Positions 14,286-26,045 of a stretch of 64,000 bases of DNA are shown here, piece after piece. The notes beneath the pieces are model-generated. The model did no database searches and had not been told where the DNA came from. It saw nothing but the letters and a program-made list of their open reading frames with translations. The stretch comes from Planoprotostelium fungivorum (lineage: Eukaryota; Evosea; Variosea; Cavosteliida; Cavosteliaceae), in assembly GCA_003024175.1 (NCBI GenBank), contig MDYQ01000022.1, positions 271,971 through 335,970 of the forward strand, written 5' to 3'. Both the position numbers and the translations under genes were made by a program. How positions within the stretch are numbered: the stretch's first letter is position 1; each line of letters opens with the position of its first letter.

Positions 14286-14375
14286 TGTGAGAAGTGAAGA
14301 GAGAGAAGTGAAGAGAGGAGAGAGAAGTGAAGAGAGGAGAGAGAAGTGAAGAGAGGAGAGAAGTGAAGAGTGATG
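14286..14375. repeat. Purine-rich tandem repeat
   Basis: Direct repeats of a GAGAGAAGTGAAGAGAG-like unit, four or more copies, in the short spacer between the converging secreted-protein and kinase genes. Simple sequence, no coding signal. Confidence 0.85.
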
Positions 14376-14406
14376 ATGTTACCTCATAAAGGTGAGGAGA
14401 GGATGA

Positions 14407-17012
14407 TCACAAGGTGGGATGGTCCGAAGAGATAGCACGGACGGAGATGGGATTGGAAGGTTGTTCTTCGATTCTCCTCCTCTCCGTGAAGGGTGACTCT
14501 GAGGTCTTGGAGCGAAAGAGAGGAGTCATGCTGTGTCCGGGCACCACTCTCCTCAGGCTACGCAGACTCCCCGGGGAGGTGATGTCTGCGTAACTGTTGC
14601 TGCTCCCCTCTCCTTCCACGGGAGATAGTAGGGCAGGTGGTGACAGTGCCGCTAAATCGAACGTCGGTGATGTCGATCTGCTCACTGTCAATCTTCTATT
14701 CTATACCATCGTGTTTTCATTTTCATATATAGAAGAGAAGAATAGAATAGAGTGAGTAGAGAGAAGAATAGAATAGAGTGAGTAGAGAGAAGAGTGAGTA
14801 GAGAGAGGATGGAATAAGGAATAGAGGATATACAGTAGAATGTAGAGAGAAGAGAGAAATAGTGAATGGAGACACCTCATTTGATGCCTCATGGTAGCGA
14901 AAGGTCTGCGAGGGGAATCGGAGGAAGGTGAGAGACGAGGAGAGGAAGAGGGTGAGTTGAGATTGATCCGCAGCTGAGAGAGAGAAGGAGTCCTGCGAGG
15001 CTTGCAAGGTGATATGGCAGAGGCAGCCTTTCTCGTCTCTTCCTCTGCCGTCTTCTTCTTCCTCTGAGCCATGAGGTAATACGCCGTAGAGTTGTAGTCG
15101 TACTTCTTATCTTGAACGCTCGCTTTCACCGCGTTGTAGTCGAAGCCCACGTCTAATTCCAAGTAGAGCATGACGTCTTCGTTCAGTTCCTCTCCCTTGG
15201 TGACTTGGATGACTTCTTCTTCTCTCTTCATTCCCTTGAGATATTCACACTGTAAGATCTGTTCGTCCGTCCATCTCTCTCTGGGATCGACCAGGAGCAT
15301 CTTCTCGATGAGCTCTCTGCATTCTATTTCATCGTCATTCTCTCTCCTCTTATTATACTATTCTCTCCTCTTATTATACTATTCTCTCCTCTTATTATAC
15401 TATTCTCTCCTCTTATTATACTATTCTCTCCTCTTATTATACTATTCTCTCCTCTTATTATACTATTCTCTCCTCTTATTATACTATTCTCTCCTCTTAT
15501 ACTATTCTCTCTCATCTTATACTATTCTCTCTCATCTTATGATACTATCTTATCATCTCCTTAATTTACTATTTAATATCTTATTGATTGTTTCTCACCT
15601 GGTGAGACGGTCTCGGGTATCGTGTAATCAGCCGAGACGATCTTCTTAAATAATTCAATGATACTGTCTGCCTCAAAGGGCAGCGTTCCACATACTATGT
15701 TGTATAACACCACTCCCATGCTGAACAATGTCACTCTTCCTCTATCACGTTCCATGATGATACGTTGTATGTGGAATGATCCTACGATAACGTGTGAAAG
15801 ACTGTGAATGATTACCTCCAAACGTCAGCAGCCGGGCCATCGTATTCTTGTCTCTGGACGAGTTGCGGGCTGACGTGTGATGGAGAGCCACAGAAAGTGT
15901 TGAACTTGCCTCCCTGTTCATACGTGTGGGAGAATCCAAAATCAATCTGTAGGTCGTCAGTTTTATCCGTCTCATCAAAAAAATGAGACAGATGGATGAC
16001 TCTTCAGTGTATCGCAGCATGAAGGACGAAGAAGTCGTGGACTCACGATCTTGAGGTTCAGATTGTCGTCCAGCAGAAGATTTGCTGCCTTTAGATCTCG
16101 ATGACATGCATTTTGGGAGTGCATGTAATGAACGGCATCGGCCAGTTGAAAGAAGAATTTTTTCGTCTGAGCTTCAGAGAGGGGACCGTGCGTGTTGATG
16201 TATTCCATGATCTGAGAGGATGAGATGGAACATGCTGTCATGTTCCTCACCTCTCCGTTGCTAGCGTACTCCATGATGATGTATATGTAATCTTCCGTCT
16301 CCATCACTTGATACAGGGTTATGATGTTCGGATGTCTTAATAGCTTCATGATACTCAGTTCCCTCTCAATCATCTGAGCCGTGGAATCTCCTTCTGCGTT
16401 TCCTTGTTTCTCGACACATTTGATGGCCACCTGCTTCGTTGAGTTTTCCTTCTCCCTCTCTGTATCACCTTCTCTCCGGTTTTCGTATGGATGGCTTGTC
16501 TTACTTTACAAAAACTTCCTTTTCCAACTGTCTTGAGCATCTCGTATCCCTCTATCGTGTCCTCCATTATTTCGCATGCCTCCCCAGAGGGTGATCTCAT
16601 AAATGGACTGCCCTTGGTTACCTTCACTCCTGAATTCAAAACCGTTCGAAATTGCCCCAGAGAAGGTTTTCGAGTTAGACTCGGACTGTTTTCTCCAGCG
16701 ACTACCTATTGAACATTATGTGAGTTGCAATGGAAAAAGGAGAGAGGGAGACAATACCTGTGGTGATAGAGGAAGAGAGCCACGACGAGTCCATGAGGCA
16801 CCTTCTGGAGATGGGGTGCGACTTGGTGATTCTGATGCAGGAGGAGTCCTCCTTGGGGACGGTGATGCATCTCCTCTCATTGGAGTGGAAAAACTCGACA
16901 AACTATTATGTCTTTGGAGAAATCGGGGAGGTAGAGAAGATCTTCTCTCGCCAAGGCCGGAGGACGATGGCGATGTTGCCATCATCGCTGCACCGTCTTC
17001 CGGCTCCTCCAT
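14407..17012 (-). CDS. MARK/SNF1-like Ser/Thr protein kinase with UBA-like segment
   Basis: The N-terminus is Ser/Pro-rich and disordered (ATG at 17012, first in-frame ATG). The kinase domain follows (~16580 down to ~15230): EGYEMLKTVGKGSFCKVRQ, then VAIKCVEK after an intron, HRDLKAANLLLD, DFGFSHTYEQGG and CGSPS. Next comes a UBA-like segment at ~15210-15070 (LELDVGFDYNAVKASVQ), as in MARK, BRSK and AMPK-related kinases, then a basic Ser-rich tail (stop at 14407). The segment that is normally APE reads SPQ, while the catalytic HRD and DFG are kept. Introns carry tandem repeats (14728-14850; 15340-15545). Substrates are unknown; the family phosphorylates microtubule and polarity proteins. Confidence 0.88.
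14728..14850. repeat. AGAGAAGAATAGAATAGAGTG-type simple repeats
   Basis: Short direct repeats of a 20-26 nt purine-rich unit in an intron of the minus-strand kinase gene. The open frames across them are artefacts of the repeat. Confidence 0.8.
15340..15545. repeat. 21-nt tandem repeat array in a kinase intron
   Basis: About eight near-perfect head-to-tail copies of a 21-nt unit (TCTCTCCTCTTATTATACTAT without interruption) up to ~15500, then degraded copies of a shorter relative. It lies between kinase-domain exons of the minus-strand gene. The unit length is divisible by 3, so stop-free frames run through it. Confidence 0.92.
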
Positions 17013-17245
17013 TACGCCGATTCTCAATGGGCTCTCCAGTGATCGGTCGTCTTTAATGTGGTATATGAGTGAATAATATCGATTTCAAGTGTTCTCTTCT
17101 GTTCAGTAGCGTGGTGTCTTTCTCCTTCTCCAAGATGTCCCTCTCTCTGCTGCTCTTGGATCCAGAATAAATTGCTTCGCGGAAAGAAACCCACTTCTTC
17201 CCAACAAACAAACGACTTAAAATAACTTCCATCTTTCTTCATTCT

Positions 17246-19038
17246 TCACTGTCGCGTCCTCTTTGGTGGTGGTATCTGTCTCCCTCCATTGTTGTTGTTG
17301 TTGTTATTCGTGTCCATGGTCATCGTCGGACTCTGGTGATCGATGGCCATCGTGTCCTCCTCTTCCTTGTCTTCTGTGATCTCGTTCATGTCATCCGATC
17401 CAATGTCCACAGAGTCCTCCTTGTCCTCTATCATTCCACTCTCCTCCGTCTCCCGTGCAACTTCTCCCCTCACGTTCTGCCCCTGTCAGTCTGTCCCTTG
17501 TCTCTCTCCTCACCTGCTTCCTCTTCTTCACTGTGGGTTCTTCTGCTTCTACCTTTGTTGACTTGACGTCTCGGTTGCTGTCGATTCCTTTGAAGAATTC
17601 ATCGAATCTCTCCTCTTTCCATTCCTGTCCCCTTCAGTCCTCTCTTCACTTCACAGTGGAGGTAGAGACAGCGGTGGATATTCAGAGATAGAGGTAGAGA
17701 TATTCAGATATAGAGGAGATGTCAAAGATAGAGAGAGTAGATGTGTCACCTGTTGGTATATGTCTCCATTCTTAAGAGTGAGCTTACCCGCTCCAACTCT
17801 CTTTCCATCGACGAAATTACCCGTGAAAGAGTCACCGTCGGGCCAGGTGTATTCACCCTGACCGTGTCTCTTGTCCTTCTTCCACATTCCCTTGTATGTC
17901 CTTCCATCTGGCCACTGTTCTACGTCACTCTCTCCTCTTCTCTTTCTCTCTCACCGAGTAGTGACCCTGCCCGTGTCGAAAGACGTTCGCCCACTCCCCC
18001 GTGTACACCCTTCCGTTCGGCCTTTTCTCTTCAGTTGGATTGTCATGGAGTGGACTCACCATGTGTAGGTACCGAAGATGAACTTGTTCTCATGGAACTG
18101 CCCTCTGAAGATGGATCCGTTCGTGAAGGTGAACTCTCCCTTTCCGTGTCTCTTGTGGTTGGCGTATTCTCCGATGTACTTGTTACCGTTCGGCCTGAGG
18201 GAATGAGATCGAGGCTGTGATGGATGACTCACCATACTCTCTCGCCTTTACCGGAGCGCTGATCTTCCTTCCATTGGCCCCTGTACGAAGAGCCCGTCAT
18301 CCAAATGTAAGTTCCGTAGCCGGTTCTCTTGTTGTTGACCCAATCTCCACAGTATTCATCCTTCTTCTCTGGATCTTCGGCTTGATCGTAGAAGAAACAT
18401 CCCGGTCCATCCTTGAAGGCATTTTGGGGCCATTTCCTCTGCATGAGGTTAGATTTTGGACATTAAGTGATGATTTAATGTTACCAGTTTCGACAGAGCG
18501 AGCCACTTCCACGTTTTGCCCTCGAATTTGAGATCGAGGGGTATCTCAGAAGTGATGCATAGCCTCTCCCAGATCGGATCATCTCTGGATACGTCTCTGA
18601 ACTTTGTGCACACCCCTCCTGATGTACAGAGAGAGCGATAGTCCAGATAACTGAATATATGGTAGACTATCTCCGAAGGCAACACGGAGAAGTAACCAAA
18701 CCGATCCGTTTCCACAAAGTGAGGTATCCTCTGCACTGAATTTAGCTTCTTTTTCCAAACATTCAACCCACCAAGAGGAGAGAATAGAAGTTGTGTTTGT
18801 TCGTCAATTCTTCCTTCAATGATGGAAGAGATTCGACTTCTTCACCAAGTAGCACCCTCTCTATTTTTAATACATACTCGAGTCCTCCTCTAAACTTATC
18901 CCTCTTCTCTTCCCAGTTTCTTTGGTTGTTTCTGAAGGTAGAATGGAAGGAGGTTACCACCTCTTCGTCATTATTATACATTCCACTCGGTGAACCAGTT
19001 GGAGGAGAGCCCACCACAGACATCATCGTATTTTGCAT
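17246..19038 (-). CDS. F-box and MORN-repeat protein
   Basis: ATG at 19038 (MQNTMMSVVGSPPTG). The N-terminal ~90 residues are polar. An F-box follows (~18710-18600: FSVLPSEIVYHIFSYLDYRS, then CTKFRDVSRDDPIWERL), which normally binds Skp1 in an SCF ubiquitin ligase. After it come about seven MORN repeats (~18420-17760), for example YCGDWVNNKRTGYGTYIW, YRGQWKEDQRSGKGE, YKGMWKKDKRHGQGEYTW and FTGNFVDGKRVGAG. The C-terminus is acidic with a poly-Asn run and ends PPPKRTRQ (stop at 17246). The apparent frame change near 18766 is an intron (about 18733-18773). MORN repeats often bind membranes or lipids. The substrate is unknown; SCF adaptor function is inferred. Confidence 0.88.
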
Positions 19039-19145
19039 TCAGTCTTCCCTCGTGCGGGTTTGTTTTGGTAGCCCAAAAATGAATGAAAAATTGTAGACCC
19101 TCTGCCGAGGAAATCTCCGTGCATAGGAGGATCAAAAAAATACTC

Positions 19146-20265
19146 ATGCCCGCCACCGACCCATGCTCCGATGGGGACCTCCAGACGTATGGAGGTGCTC
19201 GATTTCTTTCTCTCTCGTCTCACTGCTATTAAGATTACAGTAATATCCTCAGAGATGACGTTGCCCTGTGGAACATTGCTCTCGGGGTGGTGCTGATCGT
19301 AGGAAGTGTTATCGCAGTAGTCCCCCAACACATATCTATATTGAGGACGGGTAGTACTGCAGGTATCTCCCCTCTCTGGGTATTTCTCTCCCAGATCAAT
19401 CAATACTGTTCTTTCTTGAACGTCGTATTATTGAACTTCCCTTTCATTAGAAGCTGTTCTGTCGTGGTGAGTTCGATCGTTCCCATCTCGATCCCATCTC
19501 GAGATCGAGATCAGATGGCTGATTCTCTGTTAGTCTTTTGGAGCATGTTCGAAGCAATTATTAGCCGTATATCAAATATTCGCCACTTGGCTGGCAGGAT
19601 TTCCTCTGTATGCATTCATCTCGATTCTCCTTCACATCCCCTGATCCACACAGTTTCATGTGGCAATTTCTCTACACGGACCGTAAATCGAAAGACTGGA
19701 AGGGAGTCATCTATTCTTTCGCACTGTTCGTCGCCTTAGCTTTCATCCTCTTATTCGTATCCTCTTATCTGTTGGAATCGTGAGTAGAGAAATAACAGAG
19801 CTCAACTGACACGAATCAGTAAAGGCGACTGCTCTTATCCAACAAAAGTCTTTGGAAAAGCGATGGGCATCTGCTCTGTGATCTTCACTGTCATTCAATG
19901 GGCCCCTCAGATATGGAAGACATGGACCTCGAAGGTGTGCCATCATGATCCATCATCACGAATCATCAAGGTCCATCATGCATGGACGTTCTCAAGTGAG
20001 ACAGAGTGAAGGGTCCTTCTCCATCATCATGCTGTGCATTCAGATTCCTGGATCGATGTTGATCGTCTTCTATCTGGCGGTGGTCAGCAAACAAGATTTC
20101 AGCACGTGGATCGGATTTGTGCTGAGTGTCATCGCTCAGATCATTCTCTTGGCCATGATCATCTACTTCAAGTGCGTCAACAAGAAGCCAAATCGTGATG
20201 GCTCAGAAGAATCCCTACTCAGCAGCCCCGAACACGATCAGTACTCGAATTATTCCAAGGAATAA
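19146..20265 (+). CDS. PQ-loop repeat membrane protein
   Basis: ATG 19146 (MPATDPCSDGDLQT) joined across an intron to NILRDDVALWNIALG. The protein has about seven membrane helices and two PQ motifs: VIAVVPQHISILRTGSTAG (~19310) and VIQWAPQIWKTWTSK (~19890). This is the PQ-loop layout of cystinosin, PQLC and SWEET-like carriers. An intron at about 19605-19650 removes an in-frame stop. The C-terminal tail is polar with SEESLLSSPEHDQYSNYS, a possible sorting signal, and the stop overlaps AATAAA. A lysosomal or vacuolar amino-acid or sugar exporter is the family expectation. The substrate cannot be read from the sequence. Confidence 0.85.
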
Positions 20266-20396
20266 ATGGATCGAAGCTTTGTTCTCTCTTTCACGTCTAT
20301 TCTTCGATTCCTTGTGTGAGATTACAAGTGAAGTTTCTCCAAGAGTCTCTGCCTCCTCTCCCTCCTTGCCTTCTTCCACTTGTTCAGCGTCTCTGA

Positions 20397-21915
20397 TTAA
20401 ATTGAGAGGATGAATGGTGCAAAAGCCTCACCCATGCTCTTCAGCACTTGCAATGACCAATCCACCTTGACGTTCGTCATGTCTACACCCCTCTCCTTCA
20501 GTTTCTTCACGAACAGCTCAAAGTGCTCGCTGCTGCATTTGTAATGTCCAGACAGGGGAGCCAGAGAGATCAGCTTTCCCTCTTTGATCTGAATCAACCC
20601 TTCCTCCTCTTCAGTATTCCATCTCTATCAACATCACACCTGCCGCTGTCACTCGACCACCGGCCAGGAAAGAGGAATGCTGGAAGCGTCCAGACTCTTT
20701 CGCGGCGATGTACAAGTTGAAAGCTCGATCTGCAACGAAGATCCACCTGTATCCTCTATTCAGCCGTAGATCTTCCTCCATTCGACTCACGCGTCCTTTT
20801 GTATGGGGGAGTTTCTGAGGGCCTTCTCCAGTAGAGTGAGAGGATGGATGCAGATCCCCATTCCCTTCTTCTTCTTCTTCGGCAGACCTGCCACGTACTC
20901 CGTCTTCTTATCGTATTCACTCCCGTCCAAATAGTCCACCAGAGGTACGTAGTCTCTCTTGTATTCCTCCTGTCTCCGTCATTCTGCATCTCTCTCTTCT
21001 CCTCACCCTGTTCAAGTTGTCCGTTGTGACAGGGACCATCGTCTACTACCAGTCATTCAAAGGTGATGCACGTGTGGATCGCGATGATGTGATGGATCAT
21101 GATGATCCTCAGGCATGGTTCGATCCTCACCTCCTTCCAAACGATTCTGCCGTTGTAGAATGCAGTCAAATAGTGTTTTCGTTGCTCTGCGTTCAGGTAT
21201 ACAATCCTCTCCTTGTCTAATTGTTCGCGGCTGCATTCTGGTATCTCGACGTCTTTTCTATGTGGTGTTATAGATGTCTTCGTCTCTGTCTCACCCTTCT
21301 CCCTTGTCTAACCAATAGAAGAAGTTCTGTTTGGTCTTTGCAATAGCCCACTCTGCGTGATAGTATTTCAGATTGCTTCCATATCGATGTGCTGGATCGA
21401 TCAACTCCAGCCAGTAACCGATGTCCATGTCCTTGTGAGGTCAGTTCCTTCTCGATGTGGATGCCGACCTTGTTCATCAACTTGATCGCCTGTTCGTCGC
21501 TGAGTTCCTCTTCGTCCTCGGCGGAAATGTCTGGGCTTCCCGTGGATTGCATTCTGCCAATCACAAAGACTGCTCTTCGCCATCTTGCTTTGCTCAGGGA
21601 GATGGTAACTTTATCTTCCGTCTTCGTTGTTCTAAAACGAATTCGGTTGATCACCTCTGCATTTCGTCACCTCTATTGATTGAGATGTGCAGCTCACCTA
21701 ACCATTTATCATCCTTGTCCGTCGTCAGACCCTCTAACTTTCGTCGCGTTCTTTAAAGGAATCAGTTGATGCCGCACATCGGTCACTCACAGATGGCCCC
21801 GAAAGATGCTCTGTATCTTTGTCGCAGCATCCACCTCCGCTCGTCTCCAAACCACTGACAATCTTCAGTCGTAAGTCCTCCACAACTCCTCACATTGTGT
21901 TTGACCTCCTTCCAT
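20397..21915 (-). CDS. IQM-like calmodulin-binding family protein
   Basis: ATG at 21915 (MEGGQTQ) is spliced to an exon with an IQ motif (ATKIQSIFRGHL, continuing TRRKLEGL over the next intron, ~21830-21745), the calmodulin-binding part. Downstream are features shared with plant and fungal IQM proteins: a HRYGSNLKYYHAEW stretch (~21390), FFYWLDKGEG, a YDKKTEYVAGLPKKKKKGMG region, WIFVADRAFNLY, FQHSSFLAGGRVTAAG (~20680) and LSGHYKCSSEHFELFVKKL (~20540). It ends at 20397 with EAFAPFILSI. Plant IQMs bind calmodulin without calcium and modulate stress enzymes. The role here is unknown, but family membership is well supported. Confidence 0.85.
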
Positions 21916-22143
21916 GTTGCGAGTATTTCCACCTGAGTATTACGAAGGGTGAATTTATTCGGATTATTTTCGAGCTGTCAGTCCATGAGTTCAGCAACAC
22001 AAGCACGATGAGATCTCTCCACTGAACAAGAGGGATTAAGATTGTGATACGAATAACAGATGCCAAAGAATTGTATTGGATACGCTGTGACATTTTACAG
22101 AGCCTGATCGAAGTGATGTGAGGCAGAGGGACAGATGAACCTT

Positions 22144-23303
22144 TTACAAGAGTCGGATGACAGCGATGCTGAGGTTGTCAGTGCTGCCGTCGTTGAGTGC
22201 CTTGAGAAGCAGCTTCTTTGCAATGTCGCTGCTGCTGCAGTCCGCATTAGAGAGTACAAAGTCTACGGCTGCTTGGTCTTCTACAACGTCCCACAGCTAC
22301 ACGTCGGTCAGTTCAGACGGTCCATTCTTCGTGATGGTAAAGTGATGTATCGGATGAATGACTTACACCATCACAAGCAATGATGAGCCATGAGTCTTTG
22401 TCAGAGAGGGGTTCGTGCTGTACGTATGGATCTCCGATGATGTAATCTTTCATCAAGTGGTCGCCCAGAGATCGAGTGATCATGATTTGTCCTTTGAGAT
22501 TCAATATTCCGCCGGGGAGATGAACTCACCATTGACGCGACCTCCGATGATGAAACCTCCCGCCTCTGTGATGCGAGTTGCTTCGGCCTCGTTCGATGCC
22601 TTGTGATCAACCGTCAAGCGAAGTGCCTGTCCATCTCGGCTGTGGATGTTAGAATTCACTTTGTGAGGATGAAATAGTGAGGGGAGTGAGGTAGTGAGAG
22701 GAATTCGAATAGATGAGAAAATGAATGGGTCACCATAAGACAGCACGTCCATCACCAGCGTTTGCGGAGAAGAGTTGTCTGTTTCCCTCCTCGAGAGAGC
22801 CGGATAAAAATACTGTTACAGAGGTGCAACCATGGTGTTGAGGAACACTGTTTTCCATCTTCCTGTCGGTGCCGATGTAGCTCTTCTTCAATAAGTCCAG
22901 AACAGCGGCACTATTCTCTGTCTTGCTGTAAAATTCCTTTCCTCCTGCACTGTTCAATTCCTCGGCTAGAACCTATTGGAGTCAGAATGGGGGATCAAGC
23001 CAACAAACCTGATGAAGATTCTGTGCGCAGAATGTAGCGGCATCCTTTCCTCCGTGGCCGTCATAAACAGCAAAGAATGCCGCGTGAGGGTCGTTATTAA
23101 ACCCATCGGACAAGAAGTGAGCATCTTGTTCAGAGTGAGTTGCGGCTGTAATGGGCGTTGATTTCACCTTCCATCCTTCGTCGATACCTTGAGTTTTGGT
23201 CGGAACACAGACCATAGTCAGCAACAGCAGTCGCATTCTTTCTGGGGGTCTTGAGAGGTGTTACAGGCTCCACGGGTTGCTCTGTGGGTGTATCCTCCGA
23301 CAT
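22144..23303 (-). CDS. PP2C-type protein phosphatase
   Basis: ATG at 23303 (MSEDTPTEQPVEPVTPLK). The metal-dependent Ser/Thr phosphatase core is complete: FFAVYDGHGGKDAATFC (metal-binding Asp and Gly, ~23070), HHGCTSVTVF, ANAGDGRAVL (~22770), ITEAGGFI, TRSLGDH (~22470), LIIACDGV joined over an intron to LWDVVEDQAAVDF, and STDNLSIAVIRLL at the end (TAA 22144). The usual NxGDSRA motif is GDGRA here. The protein is about 330 residues, a minimal catalytic unit without an obvious targeting domain. The exact splice near 23190-23130, before DAHF, is uncertain. Confidence 0.88.
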
Positions 23304-23547
23304 CTTCCTGTGCCTTGTTTTGAACGATGGCTTCAACGGCCGCAAAATCCCTATTAAATCTTTAATAATGTATTTCGTATTTATTTTCGGTACTTGGCGC
23401 CAAGTCACTGGTGACACGACAAAACGAACAACAGAAAATACGATGGATCATTAATATGACACTGGCTCTCTTTATTTGCATCAAGAGGGATCCACATTTT
23501 AGCAGCATCCACAGCTGTTCGTCTGTTAGAGAGCACACCATGATGAC

Positions 23548-24336
23548 TCACCCTCCACAGGTGGCCCAAGGGCTCCAGTTTCCGGCCCACTGGTAGATTT
23601 GCTTGGCACAGCTGTACTCTATCAGTACTCTCCCCTCACGTCGACTCACTTGAAATTGGCTTGGACGTCACAAGGAGCGTTACCGTTGTTGCAGCCTGGT
23701 GTGAATAAGAAAGAGAGCAAGATCATCAAATGACTCACTGGCCCAGTTGACAGAGTTGATTTGGAAGAGTCCGACGTCCAAAGAGCCGTCACCGTTGCCG
23801 TGCATGGCGTTGGCGTTTCCACTGCTCTCGGCGTTGGCAATGCACTGGCAGCATCTCTGGTCGACTCCGGACCATTGAGAGCACCAAGAGTTGATGTCTT
23901 GGTTGTTGGGCTGAGCTCCACAAGGGCAGTTAGATCCACAGTTGCCTGCAGGGCAGTTGTTCTATCTCAACTCAGCATAATCACAATCACTCAGACTCAC
24001 TCCACAGCCGCCACCGCCGCCACCACCTCCGCCGGAAGAACCTCCTCCGCTGCTACCTCCGCTAGAGCCACTCGAAGAATCGCCCCAGCAGCCACTCTGG
24101 CAACCTACATCATTTTAATCATATGATGGAAACCATATCAAAATTGACCTTGGTTGCGGTCGCAGTACTCAGCGGTGTTTCCACACCAGCCATATTGACT
24201 GAGCAGTTCAGAACGAGACCGAAAGCGTATATGGGTCTTCTCACCTGCAGCAGGGAGAGTCACCTCCGCAGTTGCAGTTCTGTGCGGCAGAAAGGGCGAA
24301 CAGAGCGATGAAGAGGAGAGTAGTAGTTGTCCTCAT
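23548..24336 (-). CDS. Secreted hevein-domain lysozyme/transglycosylase-like protein
   Basis: ATG at 24336 starts a signal peptide (MRTTTTLLFIALFALSAAQ). Next is a chitin-binding type 1 (hevein) domain with the CCSQYGWCGNTAEYC signature and GCQSGCW (two introns inside). A Ser/Gly linker follows (~24070-24000), then a lysozyme-like catalytic domain with ANAESSGNANAMHG, the likely catalytic Glu and SLDVGLFQINSVNW (~23830-23760), and more cysteines. The last exon ends QWAGNWSPWATCGG (TGA at 23548). The protein probably cuts peptidoglycan, or chitin-like polymer, in the phagosome or outside the cell while the hevein part holds the wall. The substrate is inferred from domains only. Confidence 0.88.
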
Positions 24337-26045
24337 GTCGTCTGCTTGGTTTGTGATTCGCCACGCGCGATTCGGGTTGGAAAGGGGTGTGGAAAATTCT
24401 TTCATTTTCGCGGTATGGACGTTTAGGAGACAAATCATCGGGGTTATGCTTCGGGCCGCACTCAGTCACTGTAGTTGATATTGATGAATACATAGAGATT
24501 CTCCCATACATACATATTGTTGAGGAGAGCTTCCAACTAAGGGCTAACCCTTCCGTCTTCAGATGTGACAAATTCTCCATCTCCTCTTGTTGTGCATACT
24601 ATCATCTTATCAAGTACACCGTGCCATTAGCAGCAATGAATGGAGATACCGTCTAAAGAATCAGAATGTAAAAGCTAAAGAAAGGTGAGCCGGACGTTGC
24701 TTGTGGACACTCATGACGGATTGACTACGAGAGAACAGAAGAGACGGAAGGAGAAATCTCTAAACTCAGGTGCAGTTCCCAAACTTTGGAGACTATTTTT
24801 CCAGGGTGAAGGGCCTGCGCAAGCGCAGGCGTGCGTTTCAGATGTTGTTGAACCACAAGGACTTATTCTGATAGTGTTGGACAACAATATTTGTGATGAT
24901 GAGGCAGAACTTTCAAGGAAGAAATTCTCAGAACTTGAGTTTGATCCTTTGAGACATGTTATGATGCTACGTTGTGGAGAAGGAATATCGACGACAAAAG
25001 GAATTGATTTAACGGTCTACAATTGTATTGTGTAATAAAGAGGGATTGTTTGAAGCCCATCCCAAGAAGAGGTCTCGTACATTAGGTGTACATTAGGTCT
25101 GTACAATTTCAAAAGTTTGACTTCTGAGAATCTCAGGCACACCCCCATACTGACACATCCCTAGCATCTACGCTCAGATATAAATATTCAATGCTTTCAA
25201 GGATAATCAGATCACAAGGGAACAAGCACAAATATTTGAGCAGTACCATATGCAATCTCCCTCAAGAGATGATGATGAATATGACTGGTGCAACAAACTA
25301 TCTCAGCTTGTTTCGTTGCATGATTTTGAGATTTAGATAAAATAACAGTTGTAATGCCTCTTTTATTGAAAGCAGTTACACATCACCTAAATTGGACCAT
25401 TGAAAAAAACCAAGAACACGTAGGAATCAGCAAATGCCAAAGTGGTAGTAATTAAAGAAGTTTTATGTTGAAGCTGTAACAAGACTGCACATGCGCAGTC
25501 TATTTGTATTTGTCAACTGGCTCTTGATGTATCTGCAAAGACCTTTTGATTTGATTTCATCACCACTGCAATCAAAGTTGACCATATGATATTGCAACAC
25601 TTCATAATATATTTTAATTCTAATAGAATATGGCATTGTGCCAAATGAAGTACATTTACATGTCTGTTGGCTTGGGCAAAAAGTACAATTTTTCCTCCCA
25701 AGTATAGTTGCATATCCCTCTTGTAAACAACCACTATCTCATGAGATTTCTCACTCATTATTGTCCAATTGATTTGGTTTTTCCGGTTGGTAGTCAAATG
25801 GTACATTGAGAATGGATCACTTCTCTCCCAACTTCTGGAATATGCACGACAAAAAAATTAGTGATCCAAATGCATGGACACCAACCAGAAAACCCAAATC
25901 AATTGGTCAAGTAAAGACACCTAATGAGGGATTTACTTCACAGGCATCAATTTACCGCTATCCATAAGCCCACGCCCCACAAAGATGCCATAGTTTGTGA
26001 AGAGCAAGTCTCGCTGATAGAAGAGATGTAATACAACCAAGAATG
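24337..26045. other. Gene-poor AT-rich interval
   Basis: About 1.7 kb between the lysozyme and coiled-coil genes. Reading frames are short. The longest + frame (24685-25035) starts MSRTLLVDTHDG and resembles nothing I know; a minus frame at 25513-25806 is also unsupported. Two short GC palindromes (24813-24830 and 25483-25500) and one MITE copy (25765-25906) are present. Base composition is clearly more AT-rich than in the genes. It is probably transposon debris. Confidence 0.6.
25765..25906. mobile_element. Hairpin MITE, family A, copy 1
   Basis: A 142-bp non-coding element with 26-bp terminal inverted repeats differing at two positions (left end CCAATTGATTTGG..., right end its complement). 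Its interior is shared with 41129-41255 and 57794-57926 (GGTAGTCAAATGG and TTAGTGATCCAAATGCATGG). No clear target-site duplication was seen. Confidence 0.85.

Noticed and set aside
15340-15500. CRISPR-like array
   Set aside because: Units are directly joined without unique spacers and the genome is eukaryotic.
15170-15649. 159-codon + frame and a repeat-peptide minus frame
   Set aside because: Both run through the 21-nt tandem array, whose length divisible by three keeps any frame open. The true coding here is the minus-strand kinase gene.
18733-18773. Separate gene starting at MNVWKKKLN for the F-box protein
   Set aside because: That ATG lies inside a short intron; the reading frame continues from the upstream exon.
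23130-23417. Upstream extension of the PP2C protein from a start before MSEDTP
   Set aside because: The track frame begins at a non-ATG codon and the added residues look like translated intergenic sequence; ATG 23303 is the first proper start.
24685-25035. 116-codon + frame in the gene-poor gap
   Set aside because: Composition matches flanking intergenic DNA, it contains a palindrome, and there is no signal, domain or splice partner.
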